From Pogonophryne albipinna (lineage: Eukaryota > Chordata > Actinopteri > Perciformes > Artedidraconidae), in contig CM053243.1 of assembly GCA_028583405.1 (NCBI GenBank), positions 20,439,550 through 20,503,549 on the forward strand: 64,000 bases of DNA. Reading direction: 5' to 3'. The notes beneath the pieces are model-generated. The model was not told where the DNA came from and did no database searches. It saw only the letters and a list, made by a program, of their open reading frames with translations. Below are positions 1 through 13,605 of this stretch, piece by piece (position 1 is the first letter of the stretch; the number at the start of each line of letters is the position of its first letter). Both the position numbers and the translations under genes were made by a program.

Positions 1-196
1 CACTGTGACACAGAGCAGATCCGATCCATGTCAATAATATAGCTCTCTGGAGTTTGTCTGTACATGCAGCAACACCACCAACCTCTCAGTACAGTGAAGG
101 CCTATATTGTAACATATATTTAAACTAGACACTTTAAAATACTGTCAAAGGCATAAACAATACCACTTTAAACCAGGATTTGCCCCCCTCCCTCAC

Positions 197-541
197 CTCT
201 TTGACCCCCGCTCCTTGAAGGCGGCACTGCGTTCTCTTGGTGGACATGTGGTCGTCAGCGGAGGTGTTGGAGGACGAGTCTTCACCGTGGTTGTCAAGGT
301 CACTATCGCTGTCTTCTATGGAGGCAAACACATCCCTATCAATACAGACAGACAACAGAACACAGAGCAGGGCTTACTCTCACTAACGCCCCTCAGTGCC
401 AGGACGTCCCACAGAGTCCCTCCAGTGCTCCCCTGCCCCGGCCCTTCATCCTTTACCTGAGATGCTATCCTGCTCTTGTACTTCCTGGGAGTTGTTGCTG
501 CAGCATTCACTGCCTTCGGTGAATTCGTCCCTGCCGTCCAT
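197..541 (-). CDS. N-terminal coding exons of an unassigned minus-strand gene (ZNF821-like candidate), partial
   Basis: Two spliced exons can be read on the minus strand. The first runs from 588 to 457: a pyrimidine-rich acceptor precedes it, the ATG is at 541, and the donor CAG|GTAAAG follows at 456. The second runs from 315 to 197, between a CCATAG acceptor and a GAG|GTGAGG donor. The phase-1 join is consistent and gives 68 residues starting MDGRDEFTEGSECCSNNS, then an acidic Ser/Asp stretch (EDSDSDLDNHGEDSSSNTS) and a basic STKRTQCR segment. The rest lies off the left edge. There is no signal peptide or fold, so this looks like the disordered N-terminus of a nuclear regulator. The pattern QDS.S..SDS followed by S.TS resembles the N-terminus of ZNF821, which lies close to AP1G1 in human. 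In human, however, ZNF821 points the same way as AP1G1, whereas this gene is divergent. Exons are well supported; identity is not. Confidence 0.6.
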
Positions 542-2691
542 GTTAATAGTGTGCTGAAGTCCTGTGAGGCCTAAAGTGTGAAATGGCCCTGGAGAGAGAA
601 GGAAAGCCTCAGTCAGTAACAAACCTGGTTAACTGATGTGGGTGCGGAATATGACCGTTTATAAAAGTAACATTTACGGTCCTTAATTATGATTTGCTGC
701 TTAGCTTCAGCTAAAGAAGAACTCATTTAATTGGCGAAGAATGACTATATGTTTTCAGTGAATGATTGCAATTTCTTGGCCTATTTTATTACATATAGCC
801 AGGTATATATAGTTACCGTTTCAAACAAACAATGAGCCACAGGGGGAAGTGGTTTCCATTGATTTCAGAACAGCTAAGGGGCCATGAGACAATATGAGTT
901 TCCTGACATCAGCAATGTTGTCATCATGTGGTGTCTATGCATTAACATCTCTGGGTCTATAAGAGCAAATGAGCAATATTCAACATGGAACTTCTTTTGC
1001 GTCAATGAGAAAAAGTGCTGTGATTGTCTATACAGTTGGTGTTCAAGAATGACATCACAATATATATTTAACACCCTCAGATCAAATGCTGACAATATAG
1101 TAGAGTTGCTTGGTGCAAACATGTCTCTGTTTAAGAAGAGCCTTGGTATTGGTCGTTGAAATAACAATGAATGAATGTTTCCACCGATCAATAATACAAA
1201 TCCAGGAACTGCAAGTCAGTTTTGCAGTTGAAACCAGTGGGACGGGCTAAAGATGTGGAAATAATAATTGTTTTTTATGTTTGCATGTGCATCAAAAGGT
1301 GAGGAGGACATGAATAAGACACCAAGCCCGTCTATCAGGTTTCACGTTGTTCAAGCTTGTCTTTGTATGAAAATAAACTACAATTTCCTGAGCACAGTGA
1401 ACCATGCAGGGAGAACATAAGTGTGTCTACAGACAGACAGGCGCTAGTATGACTTTGCACCATGGTGGCAGGACCTCCCATTGAGGGGAATCAAAAACAT
1501 GATTTCCAAAGATATGTTGATTAGAATATTTATATTTCAATGAATTGTGTCTGTTTTAAAAATAGAATATCCACCTTTTCACCCATATAATGTATGCAGC
1601 ATGATTGCTTTATCTCCATAGCAACACACTGTACAAAGAGACAGCATCTACTGTCAGGGCATACCACAAGAAGGTATCACTTTTTCCAAACTAGTGCTTC
1701 GCCTACAGCTCACAGTTCAGGATTTGTCCACTCACATACAAAGAGCCTCTCAGAACACTTTGCTATAATACAATGGTAGAAATGATTACAATAATACAAA
1801 ATGGTGGCGACAGGAAGTGGAACCTATCATCAGAACAGCATAGTCCACCCACGAAATAAAAAACACTGGGCCAGATAGTGAATTATTTATACAATTCTAC
1901 TTTTTTGGGGGGAGATTTTTGGGCTCCACTTAAAACGAGCACTACAAGAATGTATTTTCCCCGATTTGGCTGCTTTTATATCAACAACCCCGCACTGAAA
2001 CATAATGAATGCTAAGCCAGAGCCCACTGACATATATGTGCACACACACACATTAGCTTAATTTGCATCCCAACCCCCACTTTTTCACACACATATACAC
2101 TCGCAGAGACATGCTAGCTCTGTTCCACAGCCATGCTGCAGTCCCACGGGGGAAGCAGCCTGCACTCTTTTCCCCTAGCTAGCTGCCTTGCTGCTCCGTG
2201 TGTTTCTCTCGCTCTCTCTCAGTACCACCCACACACTGAACAGCCTGGCTCGCCCTCTGTCCTCCCTGCTTGTGTGTAGCTCTGACTACTTCCATATCTA
2301 TACCATCAGCTCTGAGGGGGAGGATAACGCTTCATACCCTGAAGATAATATGTGGCTCAATTAACTCCTCGTGATGACTCTATGTTTTGTTGGTTTTAGG
2401 TTTCTGGAAAGAAATCTTGCACTTGTTCCATTATCACACTTGAGCCTGAGCAAACCTGTATTTAACTGCCAACACAGCTTCATTGGAGACAGTTCTGTTG
2501 AAAGCTTCTCTGGCATGCACACAAGAACATCCCACTGCAGATCAAATTAATGGCATCTTAAATCCAATGTTCTTCCCCTGTGTCTTCTATCCCTGTTATC
2601 TCAGATCAGAGATGGGAGAGAGATCCTGACTTGAGTTACCTGAGACTGACACAAGTAATTACAGCCCCCGTCACAATCCTGAGGTTTTTTT

Positions 2692-3029
<338 letters not shown>

Positions 3030-4157
3030 GTTTGTCATTCTACTGTTTCACAACTGGCGAGAAGTTAGTATGTGAACGCACTTTGGGCCCTTTTCCCCAT
3101 TGAAATCAAAGCATTCATTAGCACTGGTAGAGTGGGTCTGAGTATTGAACTATGAACTACTACAACAAGCTGGCTTCACGGCGCATAGCCAATGATTGAT
3201 GTGTGAGAGATACCCATCCCCCCACTGCTAGGGTTCTGCCTGTACATCTGTCTCTCCTCACTCCCCCATCCTCCCTCCCTCAGTCTCTGCCACTGTGTTA
3301 TCTCTGAGTCTGTGTGTCTGTAGGCAGGAGGTGACGCAGTGTCTGACTGAATCCAGACAAAGAGACAAACTCATCAGCCAACAGACACCGAAGAGGGAGA
3401 GAGGAGGGTGGTGTGGGGGGCGGGGGGGATGATGGCAGTGGGGGGTGGAGGGGCAGTGCTCAAAACAAAACAGACAAAAGACAGAATGCCAAAACTCTAC
3501 TCAAACACCAAGCAATGGGGGTCCTGTTGAATTCAAAGCCCCCTCCTTCTTCTTTTCAGACACCAAAAACACATGCATGCAGACACACAACATCGTCTGA
3601 CTCTGCAGGAAGTGCTGGGGCCCCTGTCTTGCATATTCTCACACACACACGCAGGACAGCGAGGATGGTGGTCCAGACATATGATCAATTCTCACTCTAA
3701 TTAACTGATGAGATAATGTTACGAAGAAGAAGGCAAAGGGATTAACCATTTTTCTATTCGCAGGAGATTTCCACTAGTGTGGCCCCTGATATATACCTAA
3801 GTGCCCCTCCTTGATCAACTGAAAAGTAATATTGACATTCCTATTGGGATTTTAATACAGCCCCACTGTCAAAGCACAAAGCCATCACAGATGTTCAAGA
3901 CACATTTGTGCTGAGCTAACTTGGGAGAAAACATGCTTGGAGAAACAAAGTTTTTCTGAATGTTTACAGTAAAAGGCCTACATGCACTTTAACTGTCTAT
4001 AAACTGTCAGCCTCAAGGACAAAGCCACTTCTCTCCATAAAGCATACACCACCTTCAGATCTTATTAACTTTTATACAATGCTGTTGTTATACATCACAC
4101 TCAAGGAGGAACTCAAAGCTAGACAGACAGCCCTGTTGTATTATTGTCTGGAATTCC

Positions 4158-4272
<115 letters not shown>

Positions 4273-6039
4273 GCAGCCCGCCCGCCTGTCAGACTGTCTC
4301 CCTGCCTGTCTGGTCTGTCAGTCTGTCTGTCTCTCTGCTCTGACTCTCTCGGGGGGGACAGCTCTGAGCATGCAATTCATAGCTCACAAGAAAAGACAGG
4401 TAAAACAATCAAGGCAGAGCAGAGGAGAGTCAACGTGCCGAACACAGTGCCAGAACTCGCACTACAGTGACACAGCGGGAGGTACAGCTTGTCAAATCCC
4501 CCAAATGTCTTGGAATTTGTCACAGCATGAGGAGCAGTGCACTAACACATGCTCCAGACCCTCCTGAGGGATTCAGCTCCCGCTCTTGACTCTTGTAGAA
4601 GCGCTACAGAGCAGCAAATGAGCCCATTAGCCTGCAGGGATTACTGCAGTCGCAAGATGCATTTCAACAGCAGTTTAAACGAAAGAAGGGCTGCACATAC
4701 ATAACTTCAGAAGATTACACTAGACAATCCCCTACTGTGGACTGAGGCGTGTTCAAGAAGTCAGCATGGTGTACACCAAAAGGGAGGGGGGGGGGGGGAA
4801 GCACAGCGAGGGACACCACTAGTAGGTTATTCACATCCGAAGTCTCCAAGGTATTTCTTAGTTTGATTAAAGTTAACTTTGCAAATTTGTATGGCAATAT
4901 TTCATTACAATGTAAAATTGTTCAGTTCAGCGTAGTGCCACTGGCAATATGTGGGTGAGCTATGCATACAAACAGAGATGTGTTAGTCAAAACAAAACTT
5001 ATAGTAGCAATTAATACTTTATACATCTCCTTCTTAAGTTGTAGAAAAGGACACAACATACATTCATCAACAACTGTCCTCTTACAGTGCAGGGCAAGTG
5101 CACAGATTTTAAATAGCTTGTGTGCTTAACGTGGCTGCAAATAATGATTTTTTTATTATGGACTAATCTTCCATATTCACACATTTGAAAAGCTGGAACC
5201 AGAAAGTACTTGAACATTTGATTAAAACTCAAATATCTAATGCTTTGTATTGCTTTCGTGTCATCATGTGCTGGAACTGAGATGTCAGATCAAATAAATT
5301 GACAGCATGCAGTGTGAAACAGAAATGCTTGTCCCTTCTGATCAGCGTTTACAATATGCTATTGAGGTTCACTACAGATCTGCCGTTGATCAAATCCCGA
5401 CATGTTTTTTTTCTTCTAAATGACAGCTTAAAACCAAACCCAGAGACATTACTAGCCTAAAGCTCTGAAATGAAGAAAGACAACATCACAGGGCTTCTTT
5501 CGCACCAGTCTTCTAGCAAGACATACACATAGTGATATAAGCTACTACCCCCCCCCCCCCACCATGCATGCATCTGAAACTTTGCAGAATTTAAAAGGAA
5601 ATCAAGATGATGAGTGCAATAACAATAATAATTTCAGTTTTTTTAGTGATCATACACGTGTAGCTATATCAATGCAAACACTTGGAAAAATTAAGAGAAA
5701 TGGGAAACAAACGAATGTGCTGCATTGTCAAACAAACTGCAAATCAAAGTATCATATCCACCACAACCACTAACAAGAAGACATGTTTTTTATGACTAAA
5801 TAACATAAGTATAACATTTGAACATCAGCTGCTAAAACAATATACTGTGTATATGCATAAGAGTATGTGATGGTATGTCCACTGAAGCCTTGCTTTGGTT
5901 TAACGCATCTGCATGAATCTATTACAAGCTACAAGATGTACATACGGATAATGGACGTGACATCGATAAATAACAATACCTGGAATACCTACAGTCAACT
6001 TTGAAGGGATTGTTCTGTTTTCGCCTGGACATATTATAT

Positions 6040-6440
6040 ATTGTAAAAACCCTGGAATCTCCTCCTAACCCCGCACGGTTTCCCTGAGACCGGTCCAGGT
6101 GTTTTCCGCACTGAGGGGACAGATGAGGAACGAAATACTAATAAATAAATTAAAAAAACGTGATCAATTCCTCTACTCGATCAGCGGACCATTTTACGGA
6201 GTTAAAAACCAAAAACCGGATACATGAAAGAGTCACATTCTTGCGGCCGGTAAAATAAAAATCTCCGTCTCCGGTCGATCAGTGTTTTTTAAAAGATGTC
6301 CGGGCCCGAGCAGAGAAACACCGAGCGGACCCGAGCCGCTGGACTCACTGCAGCGACGCTCAGCTGATCTCTAACAGCAGCGAAGACACACCGAACAGGA
6401 TTGTGGGACATGAAGAGACGATGGGGAGTTCATGCTAAAG
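6040..6440 (-). promoter_or_regulatory. CpG-rich candidate promoter and 5' noncoding exon of the minus-strand gene
   Basis: This 400-bp stretch is locally GC- and CpG-rich (GCGGCCGG, CGGGCCCGAG, CCGAGCGGACC) within AT-rich surroundings. On the minus strand a splice-donor match (CTGCA|GTGAGT) sits at 6343-6348, so a noncoding exon of roughly 6349-6440 could splice to the acceptor at 589. No TATA box is obvious. This is inferred from composition and one splice signal only. Confidence 0.4.
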
Positions 6441-9199
6441 ATACTGTGGTGCGTTCAAGTCGTGTGGGAGAAATAAAAACCAAGGTGGTGAGAAACTACA
6501 CACAATTACCACATAGGCCTACTATCTCAATCGTATAAAATGTGGAATTTAATTTGAAAACACAAAACAGAATTAGTAATTTGATTATTTTAAATGAACA
6601 CTGATGTGATGTGCCTTTTTCTGATATCTTTGAACAAATTGAAAAATTGTTAAATGAGGTAGAAAACAAACATTCTGCCACCATTTTTATTAAATTTTTT
6701 ATTTTACAGTAAAGAGACATCTTAAAACGAATCTGATTGCTTTTCTTTCAAATTACAGATATTCGGGGGTGACCACATATTTCAGTGTCTAAATTGATCT
6801 AAATTAGTCCCAAATGAAAGTAGTCTATTTTTGACATTTTGTCATATTCAATATTAGCTGCAAGTAGATGTATAACAGTAATAGGATAGTAGTAGCTTTT
6901 ACAAGTCTCAAAAGGGCTAAATCCTAAAACCATAACAGCTAATGAGCTTGCAGTGTCAGCAGATTCATCTTCATGACAACTAGGCACAGAACGCAACAGG
7001 AAGCAGTATCCTGTCATAGTTTAAAAATAAACATTAAAAAAGAAAAAAGCAGATGTTTTGTGTTACACAAATGTATCAAATAAAGCTCTACCAACAACAT
7101 GCACCAACAATATATCTGATGACAAATAATAGACTTACATTTGTTTCAACTACGCATCACACAAAGATGTTTGATAATGATCCGTTAACTTGGTCATGAT
7201 GATTGTGATCAAATTGTAGGCAGGACATTTTACACTTGAAAATCAAACTTGTCAGTGCTCTCTGGTGGACAAATAGCCCAAAGACGACACTGCCTCAATG
7301 TGACCACAAAGATATCTCTGGTATTTCTGAATTGCAACATTTTGTCACTTATCATCTAAAATATACATATACTGACGGTGTCTTATCCGCAGATAATGAA
7401 GGTTATGGTTTGAAAAAGTCTGGACCCTTTCAACAATATTTTCAAGATTGACACAGCAAGGTTATGTGCCTAACTTTGTGTTCCTACTGTATTATAAAGG
7501 TGCCTAGAGTGAAATAATGCTGATAGGCAGTGTTGTTTGTTCACTCAGATGATAAGCCTCTGGGCTGGCTATTCAAAAATATATAAAAAGTGACTTAATG
7601 GGTGCGTAGTGCGTGTGTTTATTGAAGTGTTGATTAATACACTCTAAAGTCTGCAGGTAGGACTGACAATAGTGCTGTGCAAAATGAGGCTTAACAAAAT
7701 ATAGCATTTATTCAAGAAGAAGGCCAAATTGAATGAACGTATTGCACATGAAAATTGGCATCACATTTTTAAACAAACTATTATCATTTAATAGGGTAAT
7801 TTCCAACTCTGGCCTCATAACCAGCAGGAACTATGTTCTCGGACAGTTATATGATAGCAGGGATGTGAAATTGTGAATACATGAAAAAAAGGCTCAACCA
7901 AAGTCTTCACATGATATCCCAATCACTGCTATTGCTCTTAGAATCATAACAAGGACTCATATCCTTTTTTTTAAACCAATGCTTTTGGTAAAAGCCTTTT
8001 GATTAATCATTGATTATCGCTAACTGTTAAGTTACTCCCATTACATTTTGTGACATTTGATCCCAATTCATCTAAAAACAGACCCAATTTGACAATATGT
8101 GATCCTAAGTACTCCATACAAGTATAGTTTAGCGATACTTTAATTAAACGTTTAAAATTGTTAGAAATCATACATTGTGTTTATTTGACAGATAGTCCAC
8201 AAATGTGTATCTTTCAATGTCAATATGTATATATTTTACTTTTTAGTTCTGTTGTAATATCTATTTTGAGATGTTTATATTTTGTTTGTTTTCTACTCTT
8301 TTTCATTTTCACATTATGTGCAATGCTTTGTTTAAATGCTGCTATGATTGAAACATTTCCCAAATTGGGATCAATAAAGTAAATCAAATCTTATTTGATC
8401 TTAATAATCTACTACTACTACTTCCATTCCATAGGTTTCAGAGAGAAATACTGCACTTTTTAAAACAACAACACAAATTAATGAGTCACATGCATTGCAT
8501 TGTTATACAGCTAATATAACCACCTAGCAGTATACAAAACAATGTAATTAGCACTATGTCAACCCTCTACAAAATGCAGGTTACTGCATCAATAGTAACA
8601 ATCCACTATTACAACATATATTCCTGGTATTAGTGCTTTTACTTAATAAAAGTTCTTAACACTTCTCCAACCACTAAACAAACTATACATCAAGCCCAAC
8701 CTACGGTGCACTTCCTTAGACAGCACATTACCACTAGGTGGCGCTCCAAACCATGGACTGCTAATGTCATAACATTTCATGTGTTCGTCATCACTGACTG
8801 CCACGAGTAAACGGACCGCAGCACGACATTGACAGGGTAAAAATATATTCTTCCGCAGGGTTAAGAGAAAATACTGCCATCTCAACAAAATAATCTAATT
8901 TTCAATGTTAGCGACAGACAGCATGCGGTTGAGCTCAGATTTAAAGCCACGTTACACACGATTAGTAGAATTAATAGAGAGCCAATAGGCTTATAAGATC
9001 AATTAGATAACATTAGCTAGCTGGCTAAAGATAACAAGCCGCACGTTAGCCCTTTATAGTCAGTGGCGAGAACAAGCTTACTAGCAAATCCAAGCAAATT
9101 ATCACCAGCATTAACAGCAATTTAGATACATCTCTTATCATGAAGACATAATTCAACTATTACCCATGGTGTCCAGTGAGCACTGGCATATCAGATGTA
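6441..9199. other. Intergenic AT-rich spacer between divergent genes
   Basis: I see no supported gene. The open frames here are under 85 codons and lack splice or homology support. An L2-type LINE tail lies near 8359-8400. Confidence 0.5.
8359..8400 (+). repeat. L2-type LINE 3' tail fragment
   Basis: The phrase CAAATTGGGATCAATAAAGT followed by TCAAATCTTATTTGATC resembles the end of L2-clade LINEs (TTGGGAT.AATAAAGT followed by short tandem TCTAA-like units). A similar tail (GGGGATCAATAAAGTG) occurs near 21680 in AP1G1. Confidence 0.45.
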
Positions 9200-9426
9200 T
9201 CTTGCAGAGACTGGAGAAGTCCTCTTCTACAAGCTATCGTTACTGTACGGGGATGATACACTCTGTCCGCGCTTCTTTCTCCAACCTCTGGGATATGTCA
9301 GTGTAACCCTCCGCCTGCGGTAGATGTGCTGAGGCTGGAGTAGCCACCATTTTGCATGTCTAGTGTGTTCCTCCCTCCATTGCTAATAGAGACGATTCCA
9401 GCTATTTTCTGGCATCATTACGGCTA
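9200..9426 (+). promoter_or_regulatory. AP1G1: Candidate AP1G1 promoter and 5' noncoding exon 1
   Basis: The AP1G1 start codon lies only 3 bases into an exon (17405), so an upstream noncoding exon is required. A good donor, GGCTA|GTGAGTATG, falls at 9426/9427. Upstream is a moderately CpG-rich stretch with a YY1-like CCACCATTTTG at 9344-9354, a type of element often found at vertebrate start sites. The exact start site cannot be read, and another donor in the region could be used instead. Confidence 0.45.
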
Positions 9427-10947
9427 GTGAGTATGTTCTAATAATAATGTATCGGCAGGAATGTATGGAAATGTCTTTACGTGTGAATAACTGTCAGGGG
9501 TTTGCTTGTATCTACGTTGACAACTCTCACTGTGTCGCTGCATAGGAAGTCGCAGCCCTCAGTACACCGGGGTTGTGCCTGTCAGCGGCTAACTTGGCTA
9601 GCATGCTTAAAGTCTCAGCCGTGCTAACTACCTGCTGGGCTAGGGATGTGGAGCTCAATAGCCATTTACGTGGAATGGCTTTCCACCAAGTCATAATTAT
9701 CGTGACAACACGTTATGCCAACTCTAAGTTTCATATTTATATAGAGAACCACCTAGAAGGTTCCTTACAATGTGCCATGTAGTTTAGACAATATTCGGAC
9801 TAGGTAACAGAGAAGCAAACGAGTCGTCAGGTAGCTAGCTAACGCCACCGTGGAGGCGCTAGCCTGATAATCCAAATGCTCCAAGAAGGCCTAAAACTGC
9901 ATCATGTCCTGATCAATCGTCGGCCAGATGCAGGTGTCATGTCCAGCCTGTAAATGGCCTATCGTTTTAGTTCGACAATTTGTTCTAATTCTGTTAATAT
10001 AAACTTTAATTTAACAAAATCATGTCAGCCAAGGTGAAGCTACTGCTGTGGTGTCAACCTGATATGCTGCCCTTTCATTGAAAAATACCAATGGTAGCTT
10101 GTTGTTAGCAGACTTTTGGCAGGTGTAATTTGTATCCGCAAAAGTGGCAATACACACTGTACGTTTTCCTTAAATGTTTGGAATTGTATTAGGCGTTTCT
10201 AACCTTTGACCATTTTGTAAACATTTCACCAATAATGTGACGTTTCATTTACATTTCCAGGAAGCTAACGATAGCTAGCTTAGCATGTTAAGGACGTGGA
10301 CTCCTTTTTACTCTAGTTTCACAAGTTTGCTTCTTGATGTCGACAACGTATTTCTTGAACACAGTGACATTAAGATAACACGCATTTTAATATTTCCTAT
10401 ACGTCATCTTAGGAAGAGTATTTTCATTGAAAGCAATGTGTGGGTTAACGTTAAGGAAGTCAGAAGTAAGTAGGAAGTTATCAAATGAGCATGACGTACA
10501 GTTTGGGTGATACCTTTTACTTTTCTGTCACATCCCTTTATGATATCTGTACAAGAAGGGAAAAAAGTGCCATTAAATAGAAACTAGCTCCATGTTATGA
10601 ACAAACTGTTTTACAGGAAACCGGTGTCTAATATAAAACTGTGGTGAAGAAAAAGCCAGGATTGAACAGAATCCAAATGTGTCCTTTGTGATGTTTAATA
10701 AGTCAGTGTAATAAAATGACGACTGCCTGAAACAAGACAGCAACGACTTTAATTAAAACATAACCTTTTACTCTGCCAACAGCCATGTGGTGAGTAACTT
10801 TTTGGCAAAATAAGTACCCGAGTAGGTGCATGAAGTGGAGCTTTATTCAACAGCAGTTATGAAGTATTACCACCGTTTAAAAATCAGACTTTCGTACACT
10901 GACTGAATGGAAAATAGCTCCTGCATTAAAATATATATATTCTCTTG

Positions 10948-12691
10948 CAGGCATGAGAATCACTCACCTTTCGGCGAAATTCGCCGTTTTGAATCCAAAA
11001 TAGGTCGTTTGTGTGATTCATGTAGATCTGCAATAAAAATATTTTTGGGGTATGGGGGGGTCTGGGACCCGGAGTAATCTGCGGCCGCGAGCTGTTATGT
11101 GCCATCATGACACGCATGGTGTTCTTTTTTTATATATTATAATGCAGCGCGAGCTGTGTGCTCGAGTCTTCCTGCCTGTCGGCTCTGCTCATGGATGTAT
11201 TATAAGGCTCTGCTGCTCCGCGAAGATGGTCTAGCTTCAGCAGCTACAATACCTACGGTGCGTTCGTTAATATTAACTATGTGGTCCGGAGTCACTGTGG
11301 CACAGACTGGACCGCTGGTGAACAGCTGTTAGAACGGGCCGTTCAGGTGTTCAGAGCAGAGCTCCCTGTCGGAGCGGCAGAGCGTGATGTGAACTGAAAA
11401 GTTTTTCTGTCGCAATATTATCGTTGAGCTAGCTAACTAGCTTACATTGTCACTCTCTGCTAACGTTAGCTTTAGCCTTAGTTTTCTAATAGTTTTTTTT
11501 TCATAGGCTATAAACGGAGGTGGTATAAGTATAGATATTGTACTTGAGTAAAAGTAGAAGCACTCAGATCTTGTACTAGAGTAAAAGTAGAAGTACTCAG
11601 ATCTTGTACTTGATTAAAAGCAGAAATACTCAGATCTTGTACTTGAGTAAAAGTAGAAGTACTCAGGTCTTGTACTTGAGTAAAAGTACCAGAGTGTAGG
11701 AATACTCTGTTAGTAAAAGTACTGCATTCAAAATGTTACTCAAGTGAAAGTAGAAAAGTATTCTCATCAAAATATAGTTAAAGTAGCGACAGTAAAAGTA
11801 GTCGTTGTGCAGATTGGTCCATTTCAGAATAATATATATGATATGTTTTATAATGATTGATCATGAAAGTGTTCTCAAAGCTGGTGCAGCTAGTTTGAAT
11901 GACTTTGTATACTGCAGGGTAGCTTGTGAATTTACTCCAGGTGGAACTAAAGTCTGATTTAACACTTGATTAGATTTCACATCATTCATCCAGATCTGTA
12001 AAGTAACTAAAGGTATTAATACATGTAGTGGAGTCAAAGTACACCATTTACCTCTGAACTGTAGAGGAGAAGAAGAACAAAGTAGCAAAACATTGAAATA
12101 CTTAAATAAAGTACAAGTATCTCAAAATTGTACCCAAGTATAGTACTTGAGTTTATGAATTTAGTTACTTTACACCAGATGCCATAAAGATAGAAAGACT
12201 AAGCTTTGCACAGAGGCATGACAATAGATTTTCAAAATGCTCAACAGTGCTGCCAAAATTATAAAATGACTGCTACACAATTAAAATAAATGCTTTTATA
12301 TATTTCTATTAGATGTGACTCTTTAGCGTTTCTGTTATTATTACCACTGCTGCTTTAGTTGTTTTGACTGCTAACATCCTGTTATTCCTCATTTTAAAGC
12401 CGATATTCCGTGGGGTCGGGGGGCTCGGGTCCTTGTCACCTTTTCCATACCTGATGAGTTTGCATCCCTGATAATACTTAGTAAGGAGGCCATAATATTT
12501 TTGACTCATGGCTGAAGTTAAGTTTCTCCAGCTCCCCAGGTTGGCAAAAAAATGCATCTCAAAATGCATCAGATTTATGCTTTAAAATATGGAATATTCA
12601 ACATTTTCTTCCGGGGGAGCATTCCCCCGGACCCCCCTAGAGGGATAATATCCTTCTCACCTTTTTCACCCCTGACCCGTTTTCATGCCTG
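10948..12691. mobile_element. Non-autonomous DNA transposon with hAT-like ends
   Basis: The left end reads CAGGCATGAGAATC (10948 on). The right end is the inverted counterpart, TTTTCATGCCTG, ending at 12691. Both are flanked by CTCTTG (10942-10947 and 12692-12697), a 6-bp direct repeat; a canonical hAT duplication would be 8 bp. Subterminal sequence is also mirrored (TCACC-rich, with GGGGG/CCCCC hairpins). I see no transposase. A second repeat is nested at about 11520-12175. Confidence 0.5.
11520..12175 (-). repeat. Common teleost interspersed repeat with four 33-bp internal units
   Basis: The phrases GTACTTGAGTAAAAGTAGAA and (minus strand) AAAGTAACTAAATTCATAAA are typical of a repeat very abundant in percomorph fish. 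Within it, a 33-bp unit starting GTACTTGAGTAAAAG recurs in register at 11540, 11573, 11606 and 11639, with a partial fifth at 11672. It lies inside the 10948-12691 element, so it is probably the younger insertion. Confidence 0.6.
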
Positions 12692-13524
12692 CTCTTGACA
12701 TCAGAAGAGTTCTTTGCACTTTCTGGTTAACACATTACTCGATACAGATATTTCTTCTATTCTTTACTCCCATATAGTAACAGCAGATCCACAAAATCAG
12801 TGGCGACGAAAGTAATGCAGGAGGTAGCATGAGTAGTGGTTTTGCAGCATTAGATTGTATATCTTTACAAGCCTTGTCTGGTTGCTAGTTTGCAAGTTTG
12901 CAACATAACTGCAAATAAATTACTAATGGTATATGTTAACTGAGCCTCTACAGCAACTGCTTAGTAGAGTAGCGAAATGATGCCTCTGGTTAAAGACTTG
13001 AAGCCTCGTTTGCACACATTCATTTGAATTACATGATGATCCTGTTGGTTGAGCTACTTCAGTGCCTCTCCCGGTTTAGTTATTCATTCTCATGTTTACC
13101 AAATAGGCCTAGTTAATATTAAGCTCAGACTCTCGACTGTTTCTACTAACATGTATATGTCGTAGTGAACTTCAGTAGGAGGAGGAGGAAGAAGGTGGGA
13201 GGGCTGCAAACAGTGTTGTATACAAGCTTACTAACATTTGCACATCAGTGTAAACATCAGACACCTTTTAACCCCTTGAAAAGCCATAAAGCGCAGTTCA
13301 ACTCTGTTTTGGTGGGTGACTGAAAATATTTACATGTGACACACTGGCCATCATATTTTGACTATCAAATACACTTCTTATTCTCCACAAAGGCACAGGA
13401 CACAATGTTTGACTGTGCACGTTGTTGTTCTCTGAACAGATAATCACTTATAGTTTGTGTTATAAGTAATAGAGTTGTCTCCTTTGATAGTATTTTATTT
13501 GCATCATAGTTGGGCACAGCGCGA

Positions 13525-13605
13525 GAATAAATAATAATAATAAATAATACATTTTATTTTTAGGCGCCTTTCATGACACCCAAGGACACCGTACAATTTG
13601 TTAAA
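13525..13605 (-). repeat. LINE 3' tail (L2/CR1-like), minus orientation
   Basis: On the minus strand the sequence reads GGTGTCCTTGGGTGTCATGA, then AAGGCGCCTAAAAATAAAATG, then an ATT-rich tandem tract. This is the usual form of fish L2-like LINE tails (AAAGGCGC..TAAATAAAATGTATTATTATT). The 5' extent is unclear. Confidence 0.5.
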
